From positions 6,212,534 through 6,276,533 of the forward strand of contig NC_067119.1 of assembly GCF_021347895.1 (NCBI RefSeq): a DNA stretch of 64,000 nucleotides. Reading direction: 5' to 3'. The notes beneath the pieces are model-generated. The model saw only the letters and a list, made by a program, of their open reading frames with translations, was not told the DNA's origin and searched no databases. The first letter of the stretch is position 1. Every line of letters starts with the position of its first letter. The translations under genes and the position numbers were made by a program. Positions 1 through 13,024 of this stretch are shown here, piece after piece. The DNA is from Acanthochromis polyacanthus (Eukaryota > Chordata > Actinopteri > Pomacentridae).

Positions 1-310
1 CAAAAAGTCGAGTGTAAACTTTATGAGAGTGTAGCGAGCAAAGAAGCACGACGACAGAGACTACTAGACCTAACGAGGACTGCTACTTGTATTTAACGAT
101 TACTCTGAGTCAAAACTAACTGATACCATGTCAAAGATGTTTTTGATGTTTCTGCATTTTGTTCAAGCTGATGTCCAAAAAGCTGAGTGCACACTTTATG
201 AGAGGACATAATGAAGACTGCCATGTTGAACTTATTTAACATTTATTGAACATTTGCTCAAGAAATCAAAAAGTTGAGTGTCCACATTATCGGAGTTTAG
301 CCGTAAAAAG
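1..310. repeat. Degenerate direct repeats at left edge
   Basis: A motif of the form AAAAAGTYGAGTGTMMACTTTATGAGAG occurs, with substitutions, at about 2-27, 177-205 and 267-297. Spacing is irregular (about 175 and 90 bases). It looks like a decayed minisatellite or the remains of an interspersed repeat. No coding function is visible. Confidence 0.45.
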
Positions 311-3300
311 GCTTACAGAGCAGATGTAGTGATAGCTGCAGCTCGAAAATGTATTTTAGAGCTTTAACTGCTGTTTTTTCTTCTAATTTTACTAGGAAAA
401 CTAATTTTTATACTGTTTTGGTTTCGTTTTCTTATCTTTCAGTCATTCTTTGACTTTTCGGTGAGGTTCACACGTCTCCATCTCGCTCTGTTTGCATTCT
501 TTCCGTATGAGCTGAGTCACATTATCAATGAGGTTTCATTGTTAGGTTAGCGGTGTTTTCTTCTTCCATGTTGCAGGAGGAACCTCAACCCGGTGAACTC
601 CCAGTTTTGCAAACAGGAGGATGTGAATCAGACAAAGGGAAGAGAATAATTACCCCTCCGACTGTATGACGTGGTTGTTTTTCACCCTTATTGTATATAT
701 TTAATCACGGATATTTACATGAGCTGGTTGTGGTGAACTCTTCCATTTTACTCGTCTGGATTTGGTTAAAATCTGCCGCGGCAACAATAAAACTTCCCCG
801 CATTAAACAGCCTCCTGTTCGGCGGCAGTAAATCCAGATATCTGACACTGTGTCTGCTCAGGGCATGCGAGGTGCAGATAAATGAGGACAGTCTTCCTCT
901 TTGGTCGAATGAGCTTCGAATTCAGGATTTACGGCGGTTGTTTAAAAATTAAATCCCTGTTGTGCAGATTTTCACAACTTGTACTATCTTGAAGCCTCAG
1001 ATCATGCAAAAAGGAACAACACAGTCTGCTGCCGAAGCTGTTTACCGAGCTCCACTCTTCGCCTGCGCTGACAAACCGAGATGTTTCCAAGTCTCCGAGC
1101 TGCAGGAGGCAAATGGATTTTGACACGGAGACGGCGAGTGCACAGATTGATCATCTTTGCCATGTGAATAATCAGCTTAGCGCCGCGGTGAGAGTGCGAC
1201 GCACGGCGAGCACGCTGTCACTCTCCTGTGAGAACACACAAAGGTCACCGCTTCATCTCATAGTTTATAAACTTTACTCACTCTTCGCTCACCAGCCGTC
1301 GATTTTACGATTGGAGTTACGGCGGCAGTTTGGCAGCTTCGCGTGTTTGTGACTCCAAATGTCAGAGAGTGCTAATTGTTGAGACTTCAATACCCAGAAA
1401 TCCTGTGATAAACTGTGTCGTTTTGCAGCAAAAGTTAGTATTTCACTCAGGTTCAGATTTCTCCACGGGCTGATGAATGACCAGAGCAGGCTGGGCGATT
1501 TTATTTTGGGCTGACTCTTCCACGTCCTGCTGTGTGATCTGACTGTAAAATGAGTTTTTTTTTTTGCATGTTTGTTTTTCTCCCTGCCAGAACTGATCAT
1601 TAGCGAAGACAAGATACGAGTGGATTTATGGGCAGGCGGCCACAAGCCCATCAATGATCACTTATGGTGCCTAGAAGTTAAAAATGAGGGCTTTTCTTTC
1701 AGGATCGTATCTTCGTCTGATAAAGACTCCAAAGCAGCTTCATAGTGAAGGTTACAGAAATGCAAAGAATAAAAGAAGAGATAAAAATCTGATGTTCTGC
1801 TGGTAATTAACTGATATATAGGGGGAAAAAACACTCAAACTGGTGGAAAAACAACAAGAAATTCAGTGACTACATGCCCATAGATAAATATCAGCTCCTC
1901 TAAGTAAACACAAAGATGAACACACAATAACAGCTTCTATACAATGAAGGATTACAAATGAGCACAAACCAAACCACAGCTCTTCAGCCACAGAATGTGA
2001 TCTGACAGCTTCCTCCATTTGTCTCTATGCGCAACTGTGAACCAAATTTACATGCGAGAGTTAAGAGTTGTCGTCGGGCTTCGACTGAGCAGTTCAGCCA
2101 CGATAACTGATGAAGGGTTTGGAAGCAGAATGGTCTGACATGCTGTCTTAGCTTTTGAGAAAAATGGGTTTAAAGTGTAGCGTTTTCAAGAATGGTTTGA
2201 CGTCCGAAGCTCCACCATAGCGCTATATTTGGGTTGTGGGTTACACCTCTTTGCCACTAAAATCTAGACCATAAATATTACAGAAATTATATAAAATTCA
2301 GATTTTTTTGGGTTACACCAGCGGTCTTTTTTGCACCACGAACCGGTTTCAAGCAAGATAATTTCCTACGGACCGGTCATCAGGCACAAAACAAACAAAT
2401 CCTTGTTTGTACTTTAAGTTCATGGTTTAAAAATCTTTGTTGGTGCATCTTTTTGGAGCCACTTTCCTGACTATTAGTCTGAGAAGAACCGTTTGAGATT
2501 CAGACACTAACTGAGAATAATCTGTTGTCTAGACTGACTTCAGGTTGAATTGCTTCGACTGTTAATATTCTCAACTTAAGTGGAAGATTGTAGCAGACGA
2601 TGATGATGGGGATAATTTTCCAAAACGTTGAGGAAGAAGCTTCAGCAAGAGTGACGTCAGAAACGGGGAGTCGAATACAATGATTAGACTGTGAAATATC
2701 AGATGATTTCAATTTCAATCAAGGATCTTATAAACTGTAATCATCTCAGCCTCTGTTATGCAACTATTTCTGCTTTTTTCTTCCTAAATACCCTTCAGAT
2801 TTATCGGACAAATTTAGCAACACATAGATCTCAGGGATCTCGCAATGAGCAATCTCTCTGACAGACTGAAAGATTAACAGATGAATCAATAGCGAAGGCG
2901 ATCATTAGCTGACCCTCTTTGACCACTATGAGCAAAAAAAACCCCAACAAAAACACGTCTGAGCTCAGAGGAAGCATGTGGGCAGATCTGAGGCCCGATC
3001 GTCCTGATTTTTCATCTCTTATTTTTAAAAGTGTGTCTGAGGTTAGCGGAGATGCTCAGTGAGCCAAGGCGGCGCTTTCAGTCTTTTTTAAAGCTCAAAA
3101 AAAACCCAGAAACAACAAAAATAGCCTCGGCAGCAGCACTTTAAGAGACTGGCCGGCTCTTTTGTGCACAGCAGCAACAACGTCGGTAATAATAGCAGCC
3201 GTCATCTAAGCCTCTGAGAATTTACGGGCCGAAATAAAATAGAGATACAAGCGCAGACAGGTACACGAGCTTTGGAGACGCAATAAGGCAGATGAGCGTC

Positions 3301-6300
3301 AAATAAAATTACGCCGGTGTCAAACCCAAGTGCCATTTGCCACAACTAATATCAGACAACACTCAATCACCGCTGAGTGTGGATTCACGGTTTGGCATGG
3401 ATTTATTCATCTCACAATATTACAAGGACGCTGTCGAACGTTATTGGCTCACGGTGTCGTCTAAAAGATGACTGAGGAGACCAAGATAGTCATTTTGATC
3501 TGCAGATGAGGCAGCAGTTTTATCAGAGTTTGATCTGAATGATTAAAAACTGCACAGTAAAGCTTTTCATACATCAGCCGAACAAATGAGCTAGATGTCG
3601 AATGTGTTCCTAAATCTGCTCTTTGCACCGAGTACCCATTATTTACCACAATTTTCAGTCAAGATCAACTCGAGTATTATTTAAAGCTCATTTACTGCAG
3701 CAGTTTTCAGCTAAAATGCACTCATAAATTCACTGTAGGTGATCATTCCAAGTCCAAACAGCAGGGACAGTTAAAAAAAAAGGAACATTTTGCAGCAAAA
3801 GATGCAGACATTTGTTGCAATAAGTGGTGGCGACCAAACCAGAGCTAAAAAAAGATGTTTCTCATCATCTGCTGCATGAGTAAATAAACATTCAAACCCT
3901 TATAAATGACACCTGAAAGTGTCGCAGTGAAGTGAATCTTAAAAAAAACAGGTTGTACCAGTAAGCCTGTCATCATCATAATCACCTGATGGAAGTTTAC
4001 TTGAGCTCAGTCAGTTCATTTTTCATTCACATTAAATAGCTGGATTAAACTAAATGAAATGTCACATTTTAGTCACCTTCTCCTCGTCATTTTATGCCTT
4101 CTTCTGCTGTGGCTTAATGGCACCAACTGTTTACCTCGAGGCGCTTAACTTGTACTAATCAAGCTGCATTTCGATGAGCATCCAGAAACATTAGCGACAT
4201 GGATTGTTGCAAAACAAAACACTACAATATGACTGTGGGTTCATTTTGGTTTCAAGCTAAATGAAAAAGTTGAGCCCAATAACTTCAAGGAGATGATTTG
4301 TTGGATTTGTATAAAGAAGGAGCATTTAAAGGCACTAATGCCACTAATGTAATACTAGTAAACAATCACAAAAAGGTAATTAGACAGTTAATCACAATTA
4401 TTTGCATGAAAATCAATCAGTTCCTGCTTGCAGAGCTAGATAGCAAATTGAAAAATGTTGAGCTAATTGCTAATGTGCTAACCAAGTGCTAAAATGCTAG
4501 TCAGCCCCAATAACTCCCCAAGATAGCTAGCTTGCTCAATTTCAGGATAACTATGTAGCTGCACCGCTAACACAATAGGTTTACAGTTAGTTTAAAAAGC
4601 GTATGTGTACAACAGACTCCTATCTCTTCTAATTATCACTCGACTGTTTAAAAATGTTTTTTTCCTGGTGAAAAACTTCGTAGTCGGACAAAGGAGGCTT
4701 TGTAAAAGCAAAATTTGTGCTAAGACAACATTAGCTGACATGGAAACCTTTACAGCTTAAACAAGACTGCTAAACAATGCTAATAAGAGAGAAACTGTCT
4801 TAGCTATGTGCTAAAGAATGCTAATAATGGAGAAACTGTGTTAGCTATGTGCTACAGAATGCTAATAATAGAGAGACTGTGTTTGCTATGTTCTAATGAA
4901 TGCTAATAATGGAGAAATTGTGCTAGCTATGTGCTACAGAATGCTAATAATGGAGAAACTGTGTTAGCTATGCGCTTCAGAATGCTACTGATGGGGCGAC
5001 TATGTTAGCTATGTACAAACAAATGCTAATAAAGGAGAAACTGTGTTAGATATGTGCTAACGAATGATAATATGGTTCAAATTGTGTTAGCTGTGTAACA
5101 TGATAAGATTTATAAATAACACCAGAAAGAAGCTCAGCAATGTTTATAGGTAGGTTTATAGGTATGTTTATAGGTTTATGTGTCCGTTATATCTAAAACT
5201 GAGACACAATTGAAGGTTAAAAACAGATTTAGCCGTTTTCCAGGTGGTATAATCACAGACAAATCTAGATATTAGGGTGTTAGCAGTAAGCTAGCTAGCT
5301 TGCTGACATGAATAGATATGCTGTGTTGTGGATGAGATACTTCAAAAAAACTTAATCATACACAGGTGCTGTAACTGGAATAAAAAATAAGCTGAAAAAT
5401 TAAGTATGTAGCAGTAGGTTTTGTAGGGTTAGTGAAGTTAAGCTAGATGGCATAACGATCTGCCTACACCAACTAGCCACAGAGGCTAATTTGGTCTAAC
5501 ATAACACAGCATTGGAGGTAACTTTTAGAAGTTTTAAAGGTCAAATGTTTTCAATAAAGTTGCACATTAATTCATATAATATGTGTCTTAATATTGCAAG
5601 ATAAATATATTAAAAACTGACTTCTGCAACACAAGGTTAGCAACTAATTGATGCTAATGTTGTTGCATCTTTTCTAAAGTGTTAAAATACTGGTGTCCAT
5701 GAGCCTGGAGACTGTAGTGAACAGCATCAGCTTTACAAGGTGTGCTATAAATGAATACTGCTAATAAAAGGCTTTAGAGCAGCAGAATGACATCTGAATA
5801 GTTATTTTAGACTCTGATCTGTTCAGACAAGGGACACAGCTGTGCAACATGTTGAAAAGACCAAAGCAAATCGAAGATTGAAAATATTATCAGAAGGCCG
5901 ATACGTCACAACAAAACTTAAAAGACACCTCATTCCTGTCTTACGACTGTCTGAAAATACTTTTTTTGCTTTTGGAAAGTAAAGTTAGTTCTCAGCTTTA
6001 GGGGCTGTAAAGTACATTTAAAACAGATTGTAACATTTTAAGAGTTGCTAAGGGATGTTGATCACCACAGGAGTCAAACAAGCATCCGCACTGCTTGCTC
6101 AAATTAATTACCTTCATCTATTCCCATAACATGTGTTGAAGCCTGACAGTAAAGCTAAAAACTGCTTGTCACAGTAACCCACATTTGCTGTTGTGCCACA
6201 TCACACCGGTTATTTATAGCTACATGGGCTGGGACAACACTCACAGCTGATGAGCGTTACATTTATGTATTATTTTTCTCCAGTTGACCTTCATGATGGC

Positions 6301-6455
6301 ACCAAATGTGGCCGCTGTGAGATTTATGAGACGACCGCAAAACCCCTGAAGCTTTTATCGTGTATGTATAAATATAGACGAAGCAGCTGAAGTCAAATGA
6401 AAAGCTGCAGGGTGGATTTAAATGAAGGGGGCGGGACCGAACAGAGCTGCCATAC
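311..6455 (-). other. ypel1 intron (partial), no exon recognised
   Basis: This is the sequence downstream, on the minus strand, of the ypel1 first coding exon. I looked on the minus strand for the next YPEL coding block, which begins SFQGSQGRAYLFNSV in vertebrate Yippee-like proteins, and did not find it, so the intron appears to exceed 6.4 kb and to run out of the window. The stretch is AT-rich. It contains a possible hAT relic with two ACCGGT-type boxes near 2340-2380 and a 41-bp minisatellite (listed separately). Nothing else is supported. Confidence 0.5.
4777..5105. repeat. 41-bp minisatellite, about 8 copies
   Basis: A 41-bp unit begins ATGCTAATAATGGAGAAACT, continues through TTAGCTATGTGCTACAGA and repeats about eight times in tandem. 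The middle copies differ by only a few bases; the last two are more diverged. It lies in the ypel1 intron. Confidence 0.85.
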
Positions 6456-6572
6456 CTTTGAGATGAGCTCGTCGTGATTGGCCAGATGTGCCCGGCAGTG
6501 GATGCAGCTGTAGGTGCGGTGGCAGCTCGGCAGGTAAGCCTGGAAGGTTTTAGACTTGGTCATCTTCACCAT
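6456..6572 (-). CDS. ypel1: Yippee-like 1, first coding exon (partial gene)
   Basis: Read on the minus strand, this exon gives 39 codons starting [19 protein letters not shown] and ending NHDELISK. It then meets a GTATGG splice donor at 6455-6450 in phase 0. This is the N-terminal part of the Yippee/Mis18-type zinc-binding fold. [14 protein letters not shown] holds the first CxxC pair of the zinc site (YSCIHC, about residues 21-26). The second CxxC pair and the rest of the protein of about 119 residues lie in exons outside the window. YPEL proteins are small nuclear and centrosomal proteins linked to cell-cycle and morphology control; no enzymatic activity is established. The ATG is the first in the exon and matches the family start. 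YPEL1 and YPEL2 are nearly identical here: K6 resembles YPEL1, S16 resembles YPEL2 as I remember them. Linkage to mapk1 favours ypel1. Confidence 0.92.
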
Positions 6573-6740
6573 GTCAGTGGGGCAGGGCTCCTCGCTGGTG
6601 TCAGGGCTGGCACTGGAAGAGTTGCAGCTCTGCTGGACTTGCTGACAGAAGAAACACTGGAAGATGCAAGCAAAAGCCGTCGTTGTTGTGAAGTGGGTGT
6701 GTGGTACGCTCCACACAGACACCACGGGAGAAAATCAAAC
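6573..6740 (-). other. ypel1: ypel1 5'UTR part of the same exon
   Basis: Upstream of the start codon the minus strand runs to a pyrimidine-rich tract and an AG acceptor (CTCTCTGCCGGCAG, just beyond 6740). The first coding exon therefore probably carries about 168 nt of 5' leader and is preceded by at least one non-coding exon. Candidate promoters on this strand are the CpG-rich segments near 16.57 kb and 18.7 kb. The exon boundary is inferred from the splice signal only. Confidence 0.6.
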
Positions 6741-9500
6741 CTGCCGGCAGAGAGGGGGAAAAAAAAGAGCACAAAGACGAAGATGTGGTGAGAGGCACGT
6801 TCCATACCTCCTATTTATAGCACTCATGATCTTGATGGCATTTTCAATATAAACATGGCTCATTCGCTGCAGCAATCATTTGATTACAATCATCTCTTAT
6901 GTGATTACATGACGTCCAATGCTGACATGACTGCGCCGTGATGTAACTCAATATTACGACCACATAACATGTGGCACAAACTGTTTCCTTCTTCAGTTTA
7001 TTACAGAAATCAGTCCTTTTTTTGCTGCATCCTACTGAACTAATAGATACAGGATGACATTATTACAACTTCTGAGAAAAGTCATGGAATTGTTCACTAA
7101 ATCCAATAATCCACTCGAATGTAATTGGATTCTATTATTAAGTTAATTCAGAACTATTATTGTATAACAAAAAATACAACCTACAACTAACTTCTCTCAA
7201 TGGAGATTCATTTTTCCTGTGTTTCATTAGGTTTTAACTTTTATTTTAGTTTGAGAAAGGTTTTAACTGACGATAAAAACCCCAATTATCATATGCAGTT
7301 TGCTGGAAAGTTAACGTTAAAGGGTACATCTGGTTTATTTGAACTTGTTTAGTCTACTAGGATCCCCTGAAATCCACACAAGAGCTTTACGTTTTGAAAA
7401 ATACACCATAAAAACTGACAACAAAACACTAAAACTAGTCACTTCTATTGATGGAATCTGGTGGCACTGCTGCAACATGGCCAGACAAGAAACTCTTTGC
7501 AAAGGTTGTAGAAGGTAAAATCGAAAGCAAGCGCACCTGAAATGTTTATAATAATCTCCAATAACTCAGAAAAATTGTGCAAACTACTGCAATTACAGCA
7601 GCTCAGTCCATAAACTGTGATGAATGTTTTCATCAGGGAGTCTGGCTAACCTGAAGGGTCCATTCACAACCTGTTCACGTCTCCGTCATCATGTTTTTAT
7701 ACCTCAAAAATTAACTCTGAGTTTAATTAGGCTAATCAGCCAAACCCATTAGCAAAACTATACAAAAAATAACATTAAAGGTGCAGTAAAGCTCAAAAAA
7801 ATCCCGTAAAAGTGACAAACACAAGACAAAAGGTTGACAAAAGTACACAGAAAGTTCAGAAAAATCTCGTCAGGGCTGCAGAAACAAACGCAAGAATGAC
7901 GAAAACAGTCCTGAAGCAGAGACACAAAGAAGGTTCACAATGATGCCAAATATTCAGCCAAGAGAAGACCTCCTTCCCCTCCTGCTGTGCTGCTGTGTGG
8001 GGTTTGATGCTGCAGGAATTTGAATCCCAGCAGACCAAATGTGACATTAATTCTCACAAAAAAATGTGCATATTTATGTCTTTTCACACCCGGAGACTCA
8101 AAGACAGCACAAAACACGACAAGACACCTCGTCCCGTTTCCTCTTTTGGGCCTTTTATTAATCTCATCTATTGAATTATCGTTATTAATCGTTTGTTTGT
8201 GCGTTTGTGCCGGTGGTTTTGTAACGAGCGGCTGCTAAAAGGCCCAACTGTCAAGGAAAATATTTCCTGTAAATATTCGTCTGTGGCTGTTTGGGGTCTT
8301 TAAGTGAACACTGAGGTTTGTGAGCTGCACAAAATAGCCTTTTACTAGTTTATTTTCCCACAGTTTGTTACTCTTCTGTTGCATTGCATCTTGTTTATTG
8401 ATCCCTTTCCTAGGCACTTTATATTGCAATATTTTTTGAAAAGGCACAGAGGAAATTAAGTTGACTTTGATTTGATCGAGTTTGATTTAAACACTTTCAG
8501 ATTCATTCAGACAAAGAAAAATACATTTACTGCTGCTTTGTACTGCTATTGTGTGCATGTTTTCTACTTTGTTATTGACTTTTATATATTTCACTGTAAT
8601 GTTTTTATGTCTCAAATTATTTGTATTTCACTTTGAGCTTGTCAGTTATCTGTAAACTGCGCTACTCTGTCGGAAAAGTACACAAATAAAGATTGACTGA
8701 TTTTTTAAGCTGCTTTAATTGATTTTTTTTGGCCACTTGGGGCCAGCAAATCAAGTTAAAAATACAAAATCTAACATATTTAAGGTTATTTAAAGTCCTA
8801 AGAGTGTACGTGATAGTGAAGAACATATTAGCATAGATTTGGAGGCTTGTTTTTGATGAATTTAAGTCCAGTGTTTACCCTGTTTTAGTCGTGTTTTGGT
8901 TGACTCCTCACCTAGTGGCTGACTTTGGATGGATTTAGCTCCTTTGCTATGAGACTGTAGCTGTAAAATAATAAACCAGCACATTAATCATCTTTGAAAT
9001 TATGAGCCGAATTAAAACAAAACACTCAATCACTAAATTCAATATACTTTCAGGTTTCACTGCTACAGCATTACTCGGTCTGGTACCTGTTATCTTAGCA
9101 TAAGGTGGCTAACTTTTCACTAACATTAGCAAACTTTAGCTACATAAAATGCTGCTTATGTATTACTAATAACAGTCATTTATTCTTATAACACTGGCAT
9201 AGATCACTCTGCAGGATAATAACTACTTTTGATTCATTTTGCTAATAGCACTTAGTTATAATTGCATTTTATAATTTTAAACTTAGCCTCAACCTTATTA
9301 TAGTGTTTATTAAGTGGAATTTAACACATAATTAATCAGGTTGCACAACACAAACTAGTCTTCAGTTGCTTCTAAATATTTACTAGCAACTAAGTAATCT
9401 TCAGGTGTGGCTAACAGCACCAATTAAAATAGCTAAAATTAGCTTATTAATGCTATAAGACCTGTTAGGAGTAAAATGGATCAACTGCTGTATGATCAAC
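6741..9500. other. Probable ypel1 5' intron, AT-rich, no gene
   Basis: No exon or recognisable element is supported. About 8390-8700 resembles the 3' end of a non-LTR repeat (AATAAAGATTGACTGA-type tail), but it is too diverged to classify. Confidence 0.35.
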
Positions 9501-9594
9501 ATGTTTGTCCTGAAAAATAATAAATCTCAGAGAGGAATTAGATTCCCTAAAAGTACCACAATATACCTCAAATTGCCAAACGTCATGCTACAAA

Positions 9595-10240
9595 TGGCAA
9601 AATGAGTCAGGAGGGCTAGCACAGCTAGCATAATAGGGTATTTCTCGCTAAACTGTACTACTGTCACTATAATAAACAATTATTTTTCTTTCAAACTTGA
9701 GAAGTCACAAAGAATTAAAATACATTTCTAGAAACTATCCCAATATTCTTGATTATTAACACAATGCTTGTAATAAAATGAGCAAACAATGTCAACTAGG
9801 TTAGCATAGTTAGCTTAACTTAATATTTTCTACTCAACTGGATAAAAACTTAGAGCTGTTGAGTTTCGTCCCTCAAATAACTGTGATTTTTGTGTCTGAA
9901 ACTTCATAAATATCCAAATATCCATTTGCCACTTTTCACAAAATGAGTAAAGAATGTCAGCTAAGTTAGCATAACTTGATATTTCTCATTAAACTGTATA
10001 AAAACTCTTTGTTTTATTAGTTAAATATGTCTTGACTTCTTGTCTGAAACTTGAGAAATCTCCAAGAATTTCAATTAAATTTCCCAGAACTACCACAACA
10101 AACATAACATTTCAAAATTATATGCTTGAGAACATCTAAGGAGTTGAGTACACAATGATAGCTACATTAGCATAGTTAGCACAACTGACTATTTCCCACT
10201 AAACGTCTATACTGTCTTATTAAACTTCTTGTGTCTTTTG
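9595..10240. repeat. Degenerate tandem repeat, unit about 165-197 bp
   Basis: Four blocks share the pattern AATGAGxxA(A/G)xAATGTCAxCTA followed by GTTAGCATA(G)TTAGC and a CTCATTAAACTGTATA-like segment. They start near 9600, 9778, 9943 and 10140. Each block also contains a GAAACTTxAxAAAT(A/C)TCCAA-like stretch. This looks like an old, diverged tandem duplication. Confidence 0.6.
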
Positions 10241-11035
10241 TTGTTAAAAGTTTGTGCCACTTATCAGCTATATCATAACTGCTTTAACTTCTTACATTTA
10301 CTACAAAAACACACTTTCTGTGCACATTAGGATCACGTTTTCCCCCGTCTCTGATAAGGTGCTACACAGAGACAGTGTGATTGACTTATGTGGCCACTTT
10401 AATTGATTTATGGGCAAGACCTGACATGTTATGATCTTTTAAAGTTGTTCTTATGTAAGTCTTGGCAAACAGTATTCCATGTGGAATATACAGAGCACAT
10501 TAGTGTCAACACCTGATGAATGTACGTTCATATATTTGCATAGATTTTTTGGTCTGTTTTGATTTCGTAGCCAATGTCAACATTCATAGTATGGTTTTAT
10601 TTATGAAATTCAGAAAAAAAAGCAGCGCTAAAAGTCCCCATTGCAATTAATGGGAAGTTGGACAGACAACTGCCAAAACCCAGCGAACTTTGGAACCCTG
10701 TAGCTCTGGTAGATTTTACACTAGAATCTTCATTTGAAGTTTAAACAGGTCACAAGACTTCAAATGACTTCAAAAGTCTAAATCTGTGTTACTTTTATGG
10801 TTTTTACGCAACAGCAGTTGAACTTTTACTGACATTTTGAAAATCCAGAATTTTCGAATAGTTTAAGTGGGAACTATGGTGGCTTTTCAAAATAAAATAC
10901 ATTTGTTGAAATGATACTTCAGTATAATTATAGCAGGACATATCAACTATCAGAAGATACCTTGGCACATTCAAAATTTCTTTAAAAATGTTCTAGTTGA
11001 AGTTTGAAGTTAAATCTGACAGATTATAGAGTCTT

Positions 11036-11740
11036 GCTTATCCGGACCTGACCGGTCTGACAGCACCTCAATATTATTATGCAATAGGGTGGGGGGGCTA
11101 GGCTTTTTTGTATCTTGTTTAGAAGTAGATCAATTATTCTGGGTGGTGCTGAGCCCAGGATGCAGCAACGATACCCCTTCATACAGGAAGTTAGCACTGT
11201 CATTAAAACAGTGAATTTGGCTTGCTAGCCTTATTCACAATGCTTATCTTTGTCAAAACTTGAAAATTTCTATGTGTAGGTTGCCATTTTGTCTCACAGT
11301 GGTGGATTTTTTCAAAATGTACACACTTAGACAGCAGAAGAGGGTGGACAAAGTGTGAAATGCGAGGTGGAAGTCGATGGTTTGTACCCCAAAACTATAA
11401 CTAAATCTTGTGTATCTGGACCTATTTTAGCAATGCTGTAGAATGGTCTGACAGCACCTCAATAATATTCTTCACTAGGGGGAAAACGTGAGGCTTTTTT
11501 GCATATCGTTAAGCCAATATCAATTAATCTAGGTGGTGCTGAGCCCAGGATGCAGCAATGGTGCTCCTTCATACAGTTAATTTAGCTAGCTAGCCTTATT
11601 CACAATGCAAATCTCTTGCAAAACTTGAAAATTTCCATGTGTAAGCTGCTGTTTTGTCTCATGGTGGTGGGTTTTCTAAAATGGTGACACTTAAATAGCG
11701 GAAAAGGGTGGACAAAGTGTGAAGTCTATACCACAAGTCT
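11036..11740. repeat. Two-copy tandem duplication, about 375-400 bp unit
   Basis: Two adjacent blocks (about 11050-11395 and 11440-11735) share GTCTGACAGCACCTCAATA, GGTGGTGCTGAGCCCAGGAT, TAGCCTTATTCACAATGC, AAAACTTGAAAATTTC and GGGTGGACAAAGTGTGAA in the same order and orientation. Divergence is moderate, with small indels. No coding potential is visible. Confidence 0.8.
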
Positions 11741-12935
11741 ATAAGTCTGACTAATTTTTTCCAAACAAAGACCAACCAATCATGATGCCATGTTCAAGCA
11801 ACAAAACAACCACTTGTTAGAAAATATAGAGCACTTGAGTGGGTGTTTCATGCTATCGGATGGTTCTCAATTGCTCAACAATAGAAAGTCCAACAAAAGT
11901 GTTGGGGTTTCATTTTCATGTGTTGGTTTATAAGACTACCTTTTGTTCCCATAATCAGCTATCTTTGTACTTAACACATAACAACACAAAAGGCATCACC
12001 TTGAAAACAAAACAATAAAAAAAAAACAGGACAATGAAAACGAGCTTCTATGGAAGTTTCCAGTTGAGCTCAATGTGCTGCAACAGGAAGAGCAGCGCCG
12101 AGACAGAAGCCAGCAGCCAGACGAGAAAACAAAGGAGCTTCCGCAACTCGACGGGAAGCAGCCGTGACGTGAAGCGTGGCAGCCCTGCAAACACACACTT
12201 CATGTACATGTATGTATACAGTACCACACATACACACAACAACACAACACTCAACTGGCCCCTCGGTGGCCCCCACAGCAGCCACATTTACATACATAGT
12301 GTATAATCTGCACAGGTGCCCGAGGCTTAATCCCTGCATGAAAAGGACCAAATCCGCTCTCTGAATTAGCCCAGTTTAACCCCACGGCACGTGCACGATA
12401 AAGATAAACACCTCACTTTTTAGTTAAATCAAAGCCAAATACTGACAAAAAGCAACTTGTGCAGAGCTTTCAGAGCCAGCTTGCTCACTTCGGGCTCCAT
12501 GTGGTCACTTTTTATGCCATTTTTTGTGCGTCTCTTTTGTCCCAAGTAGCTGGATGATGAGATTTTTTTTGTCAGTTTTGAGAGATTAATAACTCACAAA
12601 GTGTGTTTTCTTTTTATATAAAAGAGGAGGTGTAAGTGTGGAGGTGAATGCAACAGGAACAGCTGATATTCAAAGTGAGCAAAGTGAAAACAAAGAGGCA
12701 GCAGCGCACCGTGCGTCTCTGGTAACAGGAAGAACCGTGTCCAGACAAAAGACTCGCTCCTTCATCACTGGATTCAACAATAACAACAACAAAAAAACTC
12801 AACACAACACGCGTTTTGCGCACATTCTCCAAAATGTGAACTAGTTTGTGTTGTCATCTTTCCTCTCAGAGCCTCTTTGCTCCTCCAGATCTTCTTCCAG
12901 AAACGTGTTTATCCCCCAACAAAAGAGCACGACGC

Positions 12936-12958
12936 CAGCAGCAGCAGCAGCAGCAGCA
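12936..12958 (+). repeat. (CAG)7 microsatellite
   Basis: Seven CAG units are followed by CA. The run sits in a slightly GC-richer block (12.85-13.6 kb). No supported coding exon includes it. Confidence 0.9.
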
Positions 12959-12980
12959 ACAGTCTGCTCTTTGCTTTGTT

Positions 12981-13024
12981 GTGTCGGATCCACGGAGCGC
13001 GTCAAGGCTCCGTGGATCCGACAC
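12981..13024. repeat. Perfect inverted repeat, 18-bp arms, 8-nt loop
   Basis: The left arm GTGTCGGATCCACGGAGC (12981-12998) is matched exactly by its reverse complement at 13007-13024, separated by GCGTCAAG. With one mismatch the arms extend three bases further outward. A hairpin of this length and GC content is unusual in this AT-rich neighbourhood. It is not followed by a T-run and is not recognised as part of a known element. Confidence 0.9.

Noticed and set aside
2330..2400. Possible hAT relic with ACCGGT boxes
   Set aside because: Too short and decayed to define ends; only mentioned under the intron entry.
1..6455. Downstream ypel1 exons
   Set aside because: No sequence for the GSQGRAYLFNSV block or the second CxxC was seen on the minus strand.
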